From: Streptococcus caballi DSM 19004
GTDB lineage: Bacteria > Bacillota > Bacilli > Lactobacillales > Streptococcaceae
Assembly: GCF_000379985.1 (NCBI RefSeq)
Contig: NZ_KB904064.1
Location: 1-59,153, forward strand
Direction of reading: 5' to 3'
DNA: 59,153 nt
Every line of letters starts with the position of its first letter. Positions within the stretch are counted from its first letter, which is position 1. The notes beneath the pieces are model-generated. The model was not told where the DNA came from. It did not search any database and saw only the letters and a program-made list of their open reading frames with translations. Position numbers and translations under genes: made by a program. This document shows, piece after piece, positions 28,233 to 37,600 of this stretch.

Positions 28233-28925
28233 ATGAAAGCATCTGGAAAATCACTAGCGAAGAAATTAGCTGTGGTTGTTACTCTGCTGTTTTTTGCACT
28301 AGTCGGATTTTTTTGGCTACAATATAAAAAATCTAATGAGATTACGGCGGAATATCGCTTGATTCTCAATAAATTTTCTAAGAAAAGTGAACTAGTCGTA
28401 ACGGGAGCAACGGTTAATACGACAACTAATAAAAAGTTTAATTCAGATATGACAAAGAATTGGCCTAAATGGACGCGAACTTTTTCGGATCTACTGGTTA
28501 GCCGAAAAGTGATTTTGAAAATTCCTGTAAAAACTGACTTTAAATTACAAGTTGGTCAATTATCTCAAAAAGATATTAGCATTCAAAATAATGTCTTGAT
28601 GTTTAAAAAGCCATTGATAGTCAATGTTGATTCACAGCAAGATGGCCAGTTAGAAATTAAGAAGTCGTCATCAGGGATTGTTGATAAAGTAACTGATTTA
28701 TTCACGGCGAATAAAAAATCGATGGAATTTCTTGAAGAAAAAAGCCAAGATGCCATCTATCAGACCAGTGAAAAAGTGACAAATAGTCAAGGACGGCAAG
28801 AAAAAGTTGCTAAATACGCTGAGGAGTCTTTGGAAAAACTCCTGAATCTAAACTCGAAGAAAAAAATTGATGTCAAAATCAAGCCATCGGACTTGAAATT
28901 TGTAAACGTGGATCCTAAAAAGTAG
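28233..28925 (+). CDS. membrane-anchored protein of unknown function
   Basis: 230 residues. A basic start (MKASGKSLAKKL) and one hydrophobic helix (about 12-30) anchor it, with the rest outside the cell. The outer part is Lys/Ser-rich, largely beta-like up to residue 150 (SELVVTGATVN, RKVILKIPVKTDFKL, KDISIQNNVLMFKKPLIVNV), then helical (EKVTNSQGRQEKVAKYAEES). This order loosely recalls DUF4230-type proteins, but I cannot assign it. RBS GAGG lies just before the ATG. It stands alone between the decayed MATE gene and the yqeG cluster. Confidence 0.7.
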   Translation: MKASGKSLAKKLAVVVTLLFFALVGFFWLQYKKSNEITAEYRLILNKFSKKSELVVTGATVNTTTNKKFNSDMTKNWPKWTRTFSDLLVSRKVILKIPVKTDFKLQVGQLSQKDISIQNNVLMFKKPLIVNVDSQQDGQLEIKKSSSGIVDKVTDLFTANKKSMEFLEEKSQDAIYQTSEKVTNSQGRQEKVAKYAEESLEKLLNLNSKKKIDVKIKPSDLKFVNVDPKK

Positions 28926-29182
28926 CAAGTATCAATAGTGCAGACCTTTTGGGAAAAGTATTTTGGATAGGAAGGTCATTAACCACACTACCTTTTGGGG
29001 GAGGCAAATGAACAATGCCCCCAAAAAATCCATCTGAGCTCATTTTACCTGTGCATTGCCATCAAACAGTATTGAATACTTGAATTTCATAGGTGTATTG
29101 ATGTCAAGCAGCAGTAAAAGACTATACTGCATTGATGAATCAACACAAACAAAATTAAATGATTAAAGTGATGACTGTTAAT
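28926..29182 (+). other. non-coding spacer, nothing clear
   Basis: No open frame of note. Contains TACCTTTTGGGGGAGG and a C-rich ATGCCCCCAAAAAATCC that pair in part (TTTTGGGGG / CCCCCAAAA, near 29004-29027), a likely weak terminator of the preceding gene. Otherwise I see nothing in it. Confidence 0.4.
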
Positions 29183-29213
29183 GGAGAAGTACTATCATAA
29201 GTGCTTCTTTTTC
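29183..29213 (+). terminator. intrinsic terminator upstream of yqeG
   Basis: Nine-bp stem AGAAGTACT (29185-29193) / AGTGCTTCT (29200-29208) with one T-G pair, 6-nt loop, then TTTTTCTT. Confidence 0.75.
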
Positions 29214-29248
29214 TTCTGCTGTAAAGCTCTGCTATTTTCCAGAAAATA

Positions 29249-29257
29249 TGGTAAAAT
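29249..29257 (+). promoter_or_regulatory. extended -10 promoter of the yqeG cluster
   Basis: TGGTAAAAT, an extended -10. Transcription would begin near 29264, downstream of the ATG at 29260, which decides against that ATG as the yqeG start. Confidence 0.6.
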
Positions 29258-29295
29258 AAATGGTAAGCTATAAATTTTGGAGTAGAAAATTAAAC

Positions 29296-29823
29296 TTGAG
29301 TATAGATGATTATAGGCCGACCTTCGTGGTTGAGGCAGTTTATGATTTAAAAGCGGAAGATTTGTTGCGTCACGGGATTCGTGCGGTCTTAGTAGATTTG
29401 GATAATACCTTGATTGCTTGGAATAATCCTGATGGGACGCCTGAGGTGCGAGCTTGGTTGGATGCTATGACTACTGCTGATATTTCAGTAGTGGTAGTGT
29501 CTAACAATAAGCATTCGCGTGTGGAACGTGCGGTGGCGCGCTTTGGTGTGGACTTTGTCAGTCGTGCCATGAAGCCTTTTACGCGTGGTATTAGAATAGC
29601 CATGAAGCGCTATGGCTTTGAGCCAGAGGAAGTGATTTTGGTGGGTGACCAGCTCATGACTGACATCAGAGCCAGTCATCGTGCGGGCATAAAATCTGTT
29701 CTGGTTAAGCCTTTGGTCACCTCTGACGCTTGGAATACTAAGTTTAATCGCTGGCGCGAACGTCGCGTCTGGCGACAAATAGAAGATAAATACGGAAAAA
29801 TCACATATCAAAAAGGAATTTAA
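29296..29823 (+). CDS. yqeG: YqeG-family HAD IIIA phosphatase
   Basis: 175 residues from TTG at 29296 (LSIDDYRPTFVVEAVYDL). An ATG at 29260 in the same frame would add 12 residues but lies at or before the expected transcription start; GGAG at 29279-29282 is at a long but usable distance from the TTG, and the shorter form matches the family length. The HAD nucleophile motif DLDNTLIAW is near residue 43, and GDQLMTDI is motif IV. Function unknown in detail; it is nearly always next to yqeH and other ribosome-assembly genes. Its stop overlaps the yqeH start by one base. Confidence 0.9.
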   Translation: MSIDDYRPTFVVEAVYDLKAEDLLRHGIRAVLVDLDNTLIAWNNPDGTPEVRAWLDAMTTADISVVVVSNNKHSRVERAVARFGVDFVSRAMKPFTRGIRIAMKRYGFEPEEVILVGDQLMTDIRASHRAGIKSVLVKPLVTSDAWNTKFNRWRERRVWRQIEDKYGKITYQKGI

Positions 29824-30941
29824 TGGAAGAATTATTTTGTATAGGCTGTGGAGCCAAAATTCAAACTGAGGACAAGGAGAAGGCTGGCTTTACACCTAAG
29901 GCTGCCTTGGAAAAGGGACTAGAGACAGGCGACCTCTACTGTCAACGTTGTTTCCGACTACGTCATTACAATGACATCACGGATGTCCACATTACCGACG
30001 ATGAGTTTTTAAAACTTCTTCACGAGGTGGGGGACAGTAAGGCCCTTGTGGTTAACGTTGTGGATATCTTTGACTTTAATGGCTCTGTTATCCCAGGTTT
30101 GTCACGCTTTGTCGCTGGTAATGATGTGCTTCTAGTTGGTAACAAGAAGGATATTCTGCCTAAGTCGGTTAAGACAGGTAAAGTAACCCAGTGGTTGACA
30201 GAACGTGCTCATGAAGAAGGTTTACGTCCTGTGGATGTTATCCTGACTGCGGCACAAAATCATCAGGCTATCAAGGAACTGATTGACAAGATTGAGAAGC
30301 TCAGAAAGGGCCGTGATGTCTATGTCGTTGGTGTGACCAACGTTGGAAAATCAACTCTCATCAATGCTATTATTAAAGAAATCACAGGTGAAAAGGATGT
30401 CATTACGACTTCACGTTTTCCAGGAACCACCCTTGATAAGATTGAAATTCCGCTGGATGATGGTAGCTACATTTTTGACACGCCAGGGATTATCCACCGT
30501 CACCAGATGGCTCACTACCTGACAGCTAAAAATCTCAAATATGTCAGTCCTAAGAAGGAAATCAAACCTAAGACCTATCAGCTGAATCCTAATCAGACTC
30601 TCTTCTTGGGTGGTCTTGGGCGCTTTGATTTTATAGCGGGAGAAAAGCAGGGGTTTACAGCTTACTTTGATAATAACCTGAAACTCCACCGTACCAAGCT
30701 TGAAGGAGCTGACGCTTTTTATGACAAACATGTCGGCAGCCTTCTGACACCACCGACAGGTAAGGAAGTTGCAGATTTTCCAAAGCTGGTCCGCCATGAA
30801 TTTACCATCAAGGATAAGATGGATATTGTCTATTCTGGTTTGGGGTGGATTCGCATCAAGGCTAGTCAGGACAGTCCAGTAACGACAGCTGCTTGGGCAC
30901 CAGAGGGTGTCGGAGTGGTGATCCGCAAGGCTTTGATTTAA
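29823..30941 (+). CDS. yqeH: Ribosome biogenesis GTPase YqeH
   Basis: 372 residues. An N-terminal zinc finger (CIGCG at 6-10, CQRC near 39-42) is followed by a circularly permuted GTPase domain: the G4 motif NKKD comes before the G1 loop GVTNVGKSTL (near 171-180) and DTPGI (G3, near 220). The C-terminal domain contacts RNA. YqeH acts in assembly of the 30S subunit. Starts in a TAATG overlap with yqeG. Confidence 0.95.
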   Translation: MEELFCIGCGAKIQTEDKEKAGFTPKAALEKGLETGDLYCQRCFRLRHYNDITDVHITDDEFLKLLHEVGDSKALVVNVVDIFDFNGSVIPGLSRFVAGNDVLLVGNKKDILPKSVKTGKVTQWLTERAHEEGLRPVDVILTAAQNHQAIKELIDKIEKLRKGRDVYVVGVTNVGKSTLINAIIKEITGEKDVITTSRFPGTTLDKIEIPLDDGSYIFDTPGIIHRHQMAHYLTAKNLKYVSPKKEIKPKTYQLNPNQTLFLGGLGRFDFIAGEKQGFTAYFDNNLKLHRTKLEGADAFYDKHVGSLLTPPTGKEVADFPKLVRHEFTIKDKMDIVYSGLGWIRIKASQDSPVTTAAWAPEGVGVVIRKALI

Positions 30942-30964
30942 TAAGAAAATTAAAAGGAAACATT

Positions 30965-31282
30965 ATGCTTACAAGTAAACAACGTGCTTTTTTGAAATCA
31001 GAGGCACATACGATGAAACCAGTCGTTCAGATTGGAAAGAACGGTCTTAATGACCAGATTAAAACCAGTATTCGTCAGGCGCTTGATGCGCGTGAATTGA
31101 TTAAGGTGACTTTGTTGCAAAATACGGATGAGGATATCCACGAAGTGGCTGACATCTTGGAAGATGAAATCGGCTGTGACACCGTCCTTAAAATCGGACG
31201 GATCCTCATTCTCTACAAAGAATCAAGCAAGAAACAAAATCGCAAACTCTCACCAAAAGTGAAAGCTATCAAATCAAACTAA
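30965..31282 (+). CDS. yhbY: YhbY/CRM-domain RNA-binding protein
   Basis: 105 residues from ATG 30965, after AAAAGGAAAC. The CRM fold is clear: MLTSKQRAFLKSEAH, then VVQIGKNGLNDQI (the GxxG loop that binds RNA) and VLKIGRILILYKES. It associates with pre-50S particles in other bacteria. The lysine-rich tail (QNRKLSPKVKAIKS) is typical of streptococcal members. Lies 23 bp after yqeH. Confidence 0.93.
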   Translation: MLTSKQRAFLKSEAHTMKPVVQIGKNGLNDQIKTSIRQALDARELIKVTLLQNTDEDIHEVADILEDEIGCDTVLKIGRILILYKESSKKQNRKLSPKVKAIKSN

Positions 31283-31285
31283 GGC

Positions 31286-31485
31286 CTGACACAGCTGAGA
31301 GACACAAACTCACCGCGCAGCTCTAGCGAACGCAGTGAGCCTAGATAAAGATAGTTTCACCGTAGTAATATGTTTCATAAGAACTTAGTTCTTATGAAAA
31401 ACGGAACTTTTGAGACTTTGGCTCAAAAGTTAGCAATGGAACCATAGGTTCACTTGCGTCTGACACTAGAGTGAAAACTATCAAA
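31286..31485. repeat. compact element of nested inverted repeats between yhbY and nadD
   Basis: Five self-complementary parts fill about 180 bp: CTCACCGCG (31309-31317) / CGCAGTGAG (31331-31339); TTTCATAAGAAC (31373-31384) / GTTCTTATGAAA (31388-31399), a perfect 12-bp stem with a 3-nt loop; AACTTTTGAG (31405-31414) / CTCAAAAGTT (31422-31431), perfect; GAACC / GGTTC (31439-31451); and GATAGTTTCAC (31350-31360) / GTGAAAACTATC (31471-31482), which encloses the last three. CTGACAC occurs at both ends (31286 and 31460). There is no open frame and no T tail. It looks like a mobile miniature element or a structured RNA rather than a terminator. Confidence 0.65.
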
Positions 31486-31518
31486 AGAGAAAAAAGATAA
31501 CTTGTTCATGGAGGGCCT

Positions 31519-32151
31519 ATGGCACTGGAATTGCTAACACCATTTACAAAGGTTGAATTAGAAACGCAAGCAAAAGATCATACTCGCAAGCAGATTGGTA
31601 TTTTGGGCGGGAATTTTAATCCTGTACATAATGCTCACTTGGTTGTTGCTGATCAGGTCCGCCAACAGCTGGGCTTGGATCAGGTTCTGCTCATGCCAGA
31701 GTACCAGCCGCCTCATGTGGATAAAAAAGAAACGATTGACGAAAAGCACCGCCTCAAGATGCTAGAGTTGGCTATTGATGGTGTTGAGGGCTTGGGCATT
31801 GAAACCATTGAGCTGAATCGCAAGGGGGTGTCTTACACCTATGACACCATGAAGCTATTGACAGAGAAAAATCCTGATGTGGATTATTACTTTATCATTG
31901 GTGCTGACATGGTTGATTACCTGCCTAAGTGGCACCGTATTGACGAGCTTATCGGGCTGGTACAGTTTATCGGTGTGCAGCGTCCTAAGTACAAGGCTGG
32001 GACTTCCTACCCTGTCATCTGGGTTGACGTTCCTCTCATGGACATCTCCTCAAGCATGATTCGCCATTTTGTCAAAGAAGGCCGCACGCCTAACTATCTC
32101 TTACCCCAAGCTGTTCTAGATTACATCAAGGAAGAAGGACTTTATCAATGA
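31519..32151 (+). CDS. nadD: Nicotinate-nucleotide adenylyltransferase
   Basis: 210 residues. It joins nicotinate mononucleotide to AMP in NAD synthesis and uses the product of the nicotinamidase route (a PncA-like gene lies at 1216). The nucleotidyltransferase signature [12 protein letters not shown] (about 30-41) and the C-terminal SSSMIRHFV (the ISSTxIR-type motif) are present. The first 25 residues ([20 protein letters not shown]) precede the core, as in other streptococcal NadD. GGAGG lies four bases before the ATG, a rather short gap. First gene after the structured element; overlaps yqeK. Confidence 0.95.
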   Translation: MALELLTPFTKVELETQAKDHTRKQIGILGGNFNPVHNAHLVVADQVRQQLGLDQVLLMPEYQPPHVDKKETIDEKHRLKMLELAIDGVEGLGIETIELNRKGVSYTYDTMKLLTEKNPDVDYYFIIGADMVDYLPKWHRIDELIGLVQFIGVQRPKYKAGTSYPVIWVDVPLMDISSSMIRHFVKEGRTPNYLLPQAVLDYIKEEGLYQ

Positions 32152-32744
32152 CCTACGAAACATATGCGGGACTTTCTCGTGAGGTGCTTTTAGAAAAAGT
32201 GCAGAGCGTTATGAGTGACAAGCGTTTCAAGCATGTTTTAGGAGTTGAAAAGGCAGCTATTCACTTGGCAGAGCTTAATGGCTATGATACCGAAAAGGCA
32301 GGACTGGCAGGTCTCTTGCATGATTATGCCAAAGAAGTGCCAGACCAAACCTTTCTTGACTTGATTGACAAGTATCAGCTTGACCCTGAACTCAAAAACT
32401 GGAACAATAATGTCTGGCATGGCATGGTGGGTATTTACAAAATCCAAGAGGACCTGGGTGTCACCGACAAGGAAATCCTGCACAGCATTGAAACGCATAC
32501 CGTCGGCAGCACGAGCATGTCGCTCCTAGATAAGATTGTCTATGTGGCGGATTACATTGAACATAACCGCAATTTCCCACTGGTGGAAGAAGCACGTGCG
32601 ATAGCGGAGCAAGATTTGGACAGGGCAGTGGCTTTTGAAACTGTTCACACCGTTGAGCATCTGGCTCACCAAGCTCTGCCTATTTTCCCACAAACCATCG
32701 AAACCTATAATGCTTATGTGGGTTTCATGAGGGAGGATCGATGA
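32148..32744 (+). CDS. yqeK: YqeK-type HD-domain bis(5'-nucleosyl)-tetraphosphatase
   Basis: 198 residues. HD-domain metal ligands are seen at HVLGVEKAA (His near 27) and LLHDYAKE (His-Asp near 56-57), with further His residues at VWHGMVG and IETHTVG. The family, found beside nadD in Firmicutes, cleaves Ap4A symmetrically to two ADP. Starts in an ATGA overlap with nadD and ends in another with the next gene. Confidence 0.9.
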   Translation: MTYETYAGLSREVLLEKVQSVMSDKRFKHVLGVEKAAIHLAELNGYDTEKAGLAGLLHDYAKEVPDQTFLDLIDKYQLDPELKNWNNNVWHGMVGIYKIQEDLGVTDKEILHSIETHTVGSTSMSLLDKIVYVADYIEHNRNFPLVEEARAIAEQDLDRAVAFETVHTVEHLAHQALPIFPQTIETYNAYVGFMREDR

Positions 32745-33253
32745 AAAGGGCTTTACTGGTGATTGATATTCAAACGCTCTTGGTTGAGGCAAAACCCTTT
32801 GTTATTGCTGAGTGTTTGAAGGTTTGGCAAGAGGCGATTACGGGTTGTCGTGAAAAGGGAATTGAAGTGATCTATATTCGTCACAATGATGAAGAACTGA
32901 TCACGGGAAGTCGTGGCTGGGCAATTGATAAAGCTGTCGCACCGCAAGCAGGCGAGAAGATTTTTGACAAGCACTACAACAGTGCTTTTAAAGAGACTGG
33001 TTTGCAGGCTTACTTAGACAGTCAAGAGATTGAGCATGTCATTATGATGGGCATGGCAACCAACTATTGTGTGGATACGACTGTAAAAGTAGCTTTTGAG
33101 CTTGGTTATCACGTTTCAGTTATTGAAAATGCAACAACGACCTTTGATGAAGAAGACATGGCAGCAGATCAGCTAGTGAAACACTATAAAAGTATTTGGA
33201 ATGGACGTTTCGCTCAGGTGGCTGATTTAGAAACGATTTTAAAAGAGGATTAA
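32741..33253 (+). CDS. Isochorismatase-family cysteine hydrolase
   Basis: 170 residues. Catalytic-type residues: Asp7 or nearby in [10 protein letters not shown], Lys in [10 protein letters not shown] (near 77) and Cys in [13 protein letters not shown] (near 109). It is a second member of the superfamily in this window, different from the PncA-like protein (no DGHDEGDEFHPE metal segment). Substrate unknown; the nadD-yqeK context hints at nucleotide or cofactor chemistry, but this is only context. ATGA overlap with yqeK, and it touches rsfS with no gap. Confidence 0.85.
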   Translation: MKRALLVIDIQTLLVEAKPFVIAECLKVWQEAITGCREKGIEVIYIRHNDEELITGSRGWAIDKAVAPQAGEKIFDKHYNSAFKETGLQAYLDSQEIEHVIMMGMATNYCVDTTVKVAFELGYHVSVIENATTTFDEEDMAADQLVKHYKSIWNGRFAQVADLETILKED

Positions 33254-33607
33254 ATGGATAAGAAAGAATTACTAGAATTAGTTGTTAAGGCCGCTGATGA
33301 AAAGCGTGCGGAGGATATTGTAGTGTTGGACGTGGCTGGTTTGACTAGCGTGACAGATTACTTTGTCATTGCTTCGGCTATGAACAGCCGTCAGTTAGAA
33401 GCCATCGCGGACAATATTCGTGAGAAGGTTAAAGAAGCTGGTGGCGATGCTAGTCATCACGAAGGTGAAAGCAGCACAGGCTGGATTTTGCTGGACTTGA
33501 ATGATGTGGTGGTTCATATCTTTACAGAAGATGAGCGTGCCCACTATAATCTTGAAAAACTCTGGCACGAAGCCCCAATGGTAGATATGGCAGCACACTT
33601 AGCATAA
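33254..33607 (+). CDS. rsfS: Ribosomal silencing factor RsfS
   Basis: 117 residues, full length. It binds ribosomal protein uL14 and blocks subunit joining when nutrients are short. Family features are [20 protein letters not shown] near 23-42, [23 protein letters not shown] near 75-97 and the final helix [13 protein letters not shown]. It starts on the base after the preceding stop and is followed by a terminator. Confidence 0.95.
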   Translation: MDKKELLELVVKAADEKRAEDIVVLDVAGLTSVTDYFVIASAMNSRQLEAIADNIREKVKEAGGDASHHEGESSTGWILLDLNDVVVHIFTEDERAHYNLEKLWHEAPMVDMAAHLA

Positions 33608-33612
33608 GAGAT

Positions 33613-33638
33613 AACCTTGCCAGATGGCAAGGTTTTTG
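33613..33638 (+). terminator. terminator after rsfS
   Basis: Nine-bp perfect stem AACCTTGCC (33613-33621) / GGCAAGGTT (33626-33634) with a 4-nt loop and T run. Confidence 0.85.
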
Positions 33639-33691
33639 ACAATAGAAAGAAAGGATTAAAAGGCGAACCAAGCTAGCCTTACCTGAAACAA

Positions 33692-34429
33692 ATGAAAAAC
33701 TATGAAAAATTTGCTGCTGTCTATGACAGTATCATGGATGATTCACTCTACGATTTGTGGACAGACTTTTCGCTCCGCCATTTTCCCAAAAAGAAAGATG
33801 CCAAGCTCTTGGAGCTGGCCTGCGGAACAGGTATTCAGTCTATTCGCTTCAAGCAGTCGGGCTTTGATGTGACAGGATTGGACTTGAGTGAGGACATGCT
33901 GGACTTAGCGCGCAAACGTGCTGAAGCAGCACATTTGGACATTCCCTTTGTGCAGGGCAACATGCTGGATTTGTCAGCTATTGGCACCTTTGATTTTGTG
34001 ACCTGCTATTCGGATTCCATTTGCTACATGGAAGATGAGGTGGATGTTGGTGATGTTTTTGCGCAGGTTTACCAGCATCTGAACAGCGGTGGGATCTTTA
34101 TTTTTGATGTCCATTCGACCTATCAGACAGACGAGGTTTTTCCCGGCTATTCCTATCATGAAAATGCGGAAGATTTTGCCATGGTCTGGGACACTTATGA
34201 GGATGAAGCACCGCACTCTGTTGTGCATGAACTAACTTTCTTCATTCAAGACGAAGATGGTCGCTTTACCCGCTATGATGAGGTTCACGAAGAGCGAACC
34301 TACGACCTCTTGACCTACGATATTTTGCTGGAGCAGGCAGGTTTTAAAAATGTCAAAGTATACGCCGACTTTGAAGATAAGGAACCGACAGCAACAAGCA
34401 AGCGCTGGTTCTTTGTGTGTGGGAAGTAG
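33692..34429 (+). CDS. class I SAM-dependent methyltransferase
   Basis: 245 residues. Motif I LELACGTGIQS (near 39-49) binds S-adenosylmethionine; LDLSEDMLDLARKRA is the acidic second motif and DFVTCYSDSICYM lies at the post-motif position. The fold is common to small-molecule and RNA methylases, so the substrate is open; it is a regular neighbour of rsfS in streptococci. No good ribosome site lies near ATG 33692, although the protein start MKNYEKFAAVYDSIMDD fits the family. Despite the terminator before it, no clear promoter is seen, so read-through may drive it. Confidence 0.88.
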   Translation: MKNYEKFAAVYDSIMDDSLYDLWTDFSLRHFPKKKDAKLLELACGTGIQSIRFKQSGFDVTGLDLSEDMLDLARKRAEAAHLDIPFVQGNMLDLSAIGTFDFVTCYSDSICYMEDEVDVGDVFAQVYQHLNSGGIFIFDVHSTYQTDEVFPGYSYHENAEDFAMVWDTYEDEAPHSVVHELTFFIQDEDGRFTRYDEVHEERTYDLLTYDILLEQAGFKNVKVYADFEDKEPTATSKRWFFVCGK

Positions 34430-34641
34430 CGAAAGGCAGGTTGATAGTTAGCTAAAGCTCCCCCACAAAACCTAACCAAGTCTCTCTTTCATCGGAAAGC
34501 CTATAAAAAGTTAAACCACTTTGTCTATGGTTGTAGAGGAATTTGTTAGAAGTTAAGTAAGTCTTCCGACGGTGTTTGGGAGGCTTGTTTAACTTTTTCA
34601 GGCTTGAAATTCAGATTTTTTAAGAAAAAGCTCAGCCATTT

Positions 34642-34650
34642 TGCTATAAT
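34642..34650 (+). promoter_or_regulatory. extended -10 promoter of the SNF2 helicase gene
   Basis: TGCTATAAT lies 29 bp before the start. A weak terminator-like inverted repeat (near 34560-34595, CTTCC / GGGAG with a T-rich end) precedes it. Confidence 0.65.
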
Positions 34651-34678
34651 AAAAGGATAAGGTAAAGGTGGTAGGAAA

Positions 34679-37600
34679 ATGAGTAGAATGATTCCAGGCC
34701 GTATTCGCAATCAAGGCATTGAACTTTATGAAGAAGGATTAGTTAAGCTGTTGAGTAGGGAAAGTGACTTCATTCAGGCAGAAGTGGCAGACCATCACGT
34801 GCAGTACTCGATTGAAGATGCCAAGACCCGCTGTGACTGTGAGCTTTTTACAAAGAAAAAGTATTGTCAACACTTGGCTGCCCTTGAATATTATCTTAAA
34901 AATAATCAAGAGGGCAAGGAAGTGGCAGAGCAAATGGTTTCCAGACAGGAAGATCAACAGGAAACTCAGCAAATCACTTCTTTTGGTAGCCTTTTTTTGG
35001 ATGGGCTTCAAGTCAATGAGGATGACCGCACTAAGTATCGTTTGTCTGCTCTGGGGAACCAAAGTCCCTACTCGTCTGACTTCTGGTGGAGCTTGAAAAT
35101 TAATCGTTTGCCAGATGAGCGGAGCTATGTTGTACGCGATATTAAGGCTTTCTTGTCGGTTGTCAAAAAAGAAGGCTATTATCAAATCGGGAAACATTAT
35201 TTTGAGCCTATTTCATTGATTCAGTTTGATCAGGCCAGTCAGGATTTGATTCATTTTTTGTGGCGCCTTATCCCTGATCAGGCTGGACAGGATTTGGATT
35301 ACCTTTTGCCTAACCATGGTCGCAACCTCAGCTTTCCGAGTGGCTTTTTTGAAGAAGGTGTCTCGCTATTAAATCAACTTTATGACTTTACTTTTGAAGG
35401 TCAGTACCAGACGGTCAATCAGCTCTTTTTCAGAGAACTGGACGGTTCAGAAAATCTGTTTTCATTTAAGGTTGTTGTTCACCGTCGTTTTATTGAATTG
35501 ATGATTGTTGAAAAGGTTTATCAGGCCTTGTTTGACAATGATTACCTCTTTTACCAAGATACCTTTTACCATCTCAGCCTCAAGCAAAGTAAGATGGTTT
35601 CAGCGATTCGCAGCCTGCCTATTGAGGAAGATCTAGCCAAGCATATCCATTTTGGCTTGGACGACCAGGCAAAGTTGGCAGCTAGTTTGCTTGATTTTAG
35701 AGAATTAGGGTCGGTTGAGGCACCTAAGAGCTTTGATATTAGGGACTTTGAGGTTAGCTTTTACTTGGACATCAATGACAGTCAAGAAATTCTGCTGGAC
35801 CTTGTCTTTGATTACGACGGCTTTAAAGTGAACAATCGTAAAGAACTACTGGCCTTGCCTTTTGCTAGTCACTTTAAGCATGAAGAGCGTGTTTTCAAGG
35901 TTTTGGAAGATAATGGCTTTTCAGCTGATTTCCATTCTTATCATACGCCGCTGGCGGTCGCAGACCTCTACCATTTCTTTGACCAGACCTTGAAAGAATT
36001 GCGGAGCCTAGGTCAAGTCATTCTGTCTGATGACTTAGAGGAGCTTCGTTTGATTGAAAGTCCTCGTGTGGATATTAATGCCAAGGTTGGCTTGCTTGAT
36101 ATTTCTTTTGATTTCTCTAGCATCTATGAGGATGATATTGATCAGGCTTTGACAGCACTCTTTGATAATCAGCCTTACTTTGTTAACAAATCTGGCAAGT
36201 TAGTGCTCTTTGACGAGGAAACACAAAAGGTCAGTCAGACTCTTCAGAAGCTCAGAGCTAAGCAGCTTAACAATGGTCATTTACAGTTGAATAGTTTAGC
36301 TGCCTTCCAGTTGGCAGATGTTTTTAAGGACAATGATCAGGTCGCTTTTTCTGAAAGTTTTAAAGATTTAGCTCACGACTTAACTCATCCTGAGGAGTTC
36401 CAGTTGTCGAATTTCAAGCTTAATGCTGATTTACGGGACTATCAACTAGTTGGCGTGCGTTGGCTGTCTATGCTTGATCACTATGGTTTTGGCGGTGTCT
36501 TGGCTGATGACATGGGACTAGGAAAGACCTTGCAGACCATCGCCTTTCTGTCTTCTAAATTAACTGATCAGTCTCGGGTGCTTATTCTATCGCCATCTAG
36601 CCTGATTTATAATTGGAAGGATGAGTTTGATAAATTCGCTCCTGACCTAGATGTGGTCGTTTCTTACGGGCTTAAGTCTGTCCGCGATCACATCATTGCA
36701 GAGCAGCATCAGATTACCATTACCAGTTATTCTTCTTTCCGTCAGGATTTCGGAGGTTACCAGCAGGAAGCCTTTGATTACTTGATCTTGGATGAGGCCC
36801 AGGTCATGAAAAACACTCAGACCAAGATTGCCCAGCACTTGCGCGCTTTTGAGGTCAAAAATTGCTTTGCACTATCAGGAACACCGATTGAAAATAAGCT
36901 ACTGGAAATCTGGTCCATCTTTCAGATTGTTCTTCCAGGCCTCTTGCCAAATAAAAAAGCTTTTTTGAAAATGGATGCCGAGCAGGTGTCTCGCTATATT
37001 AAGCCATTTATCATGCGTCGCCGCAAGGAAGAAGTATTGCCAGAGCTGCCAGATTTGATTGAAATCAATTATTCAAGCGAGCTAGCTGACGGTCAAAAGG
37101 CTATTTACCTGGCTCAGCTTCGTCAGATGCAAGATAGCATTCGTCATTCTTCAGACCAGGATATTAATCGCCAGAAAATCGAAATTTTGTCTGGCATTAC
37201 CCGCTTGCGTCAGATTTGTGATACACCTAGTCTCTTCATGGATTACAAGGGCGACAGTGGTAAATTGGATAGTCTGCGCGATCTACTTCTACAAATCAAG
37301 GAAAATGGTCACCGTGCTTTGATTTTCTCACAATTTCGTGGCATGTTGGACATCACGGAAGCAGAGTTGGAAAAATTGGGCCTGACCAGCTACAAGATTA
37401 CTGGCTCAACACCAGCCAATGAACGTCAGGAAATGACAAGAGCCTTTAATAATGGCGCCAGAGATACGTTCTTAATTTCTTTGAAGGCTGGTGGTGTCGG
37501 TCTTAACCTGACTGGTGCGGATACAGTGGTGCTTATTGATCTCTGGTGGAATCCTGCTGTTGAAATGCAGGCCATCAGCCGTGCCCATCGTATCGGTCAG

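Noticed and set aside
31283..31518. Reading the yhbY-nadD element as a simple terminator
   Set aside because: None of its hairpins is followed by a T run, and there are several nested stems rather than one.
34739..35197. 152-codon minus-strand frame opposite the SNF2 helicase start
   Set aside because: It is antisense to the SWIM domain and lacks a ribosome site; a shadow frame.
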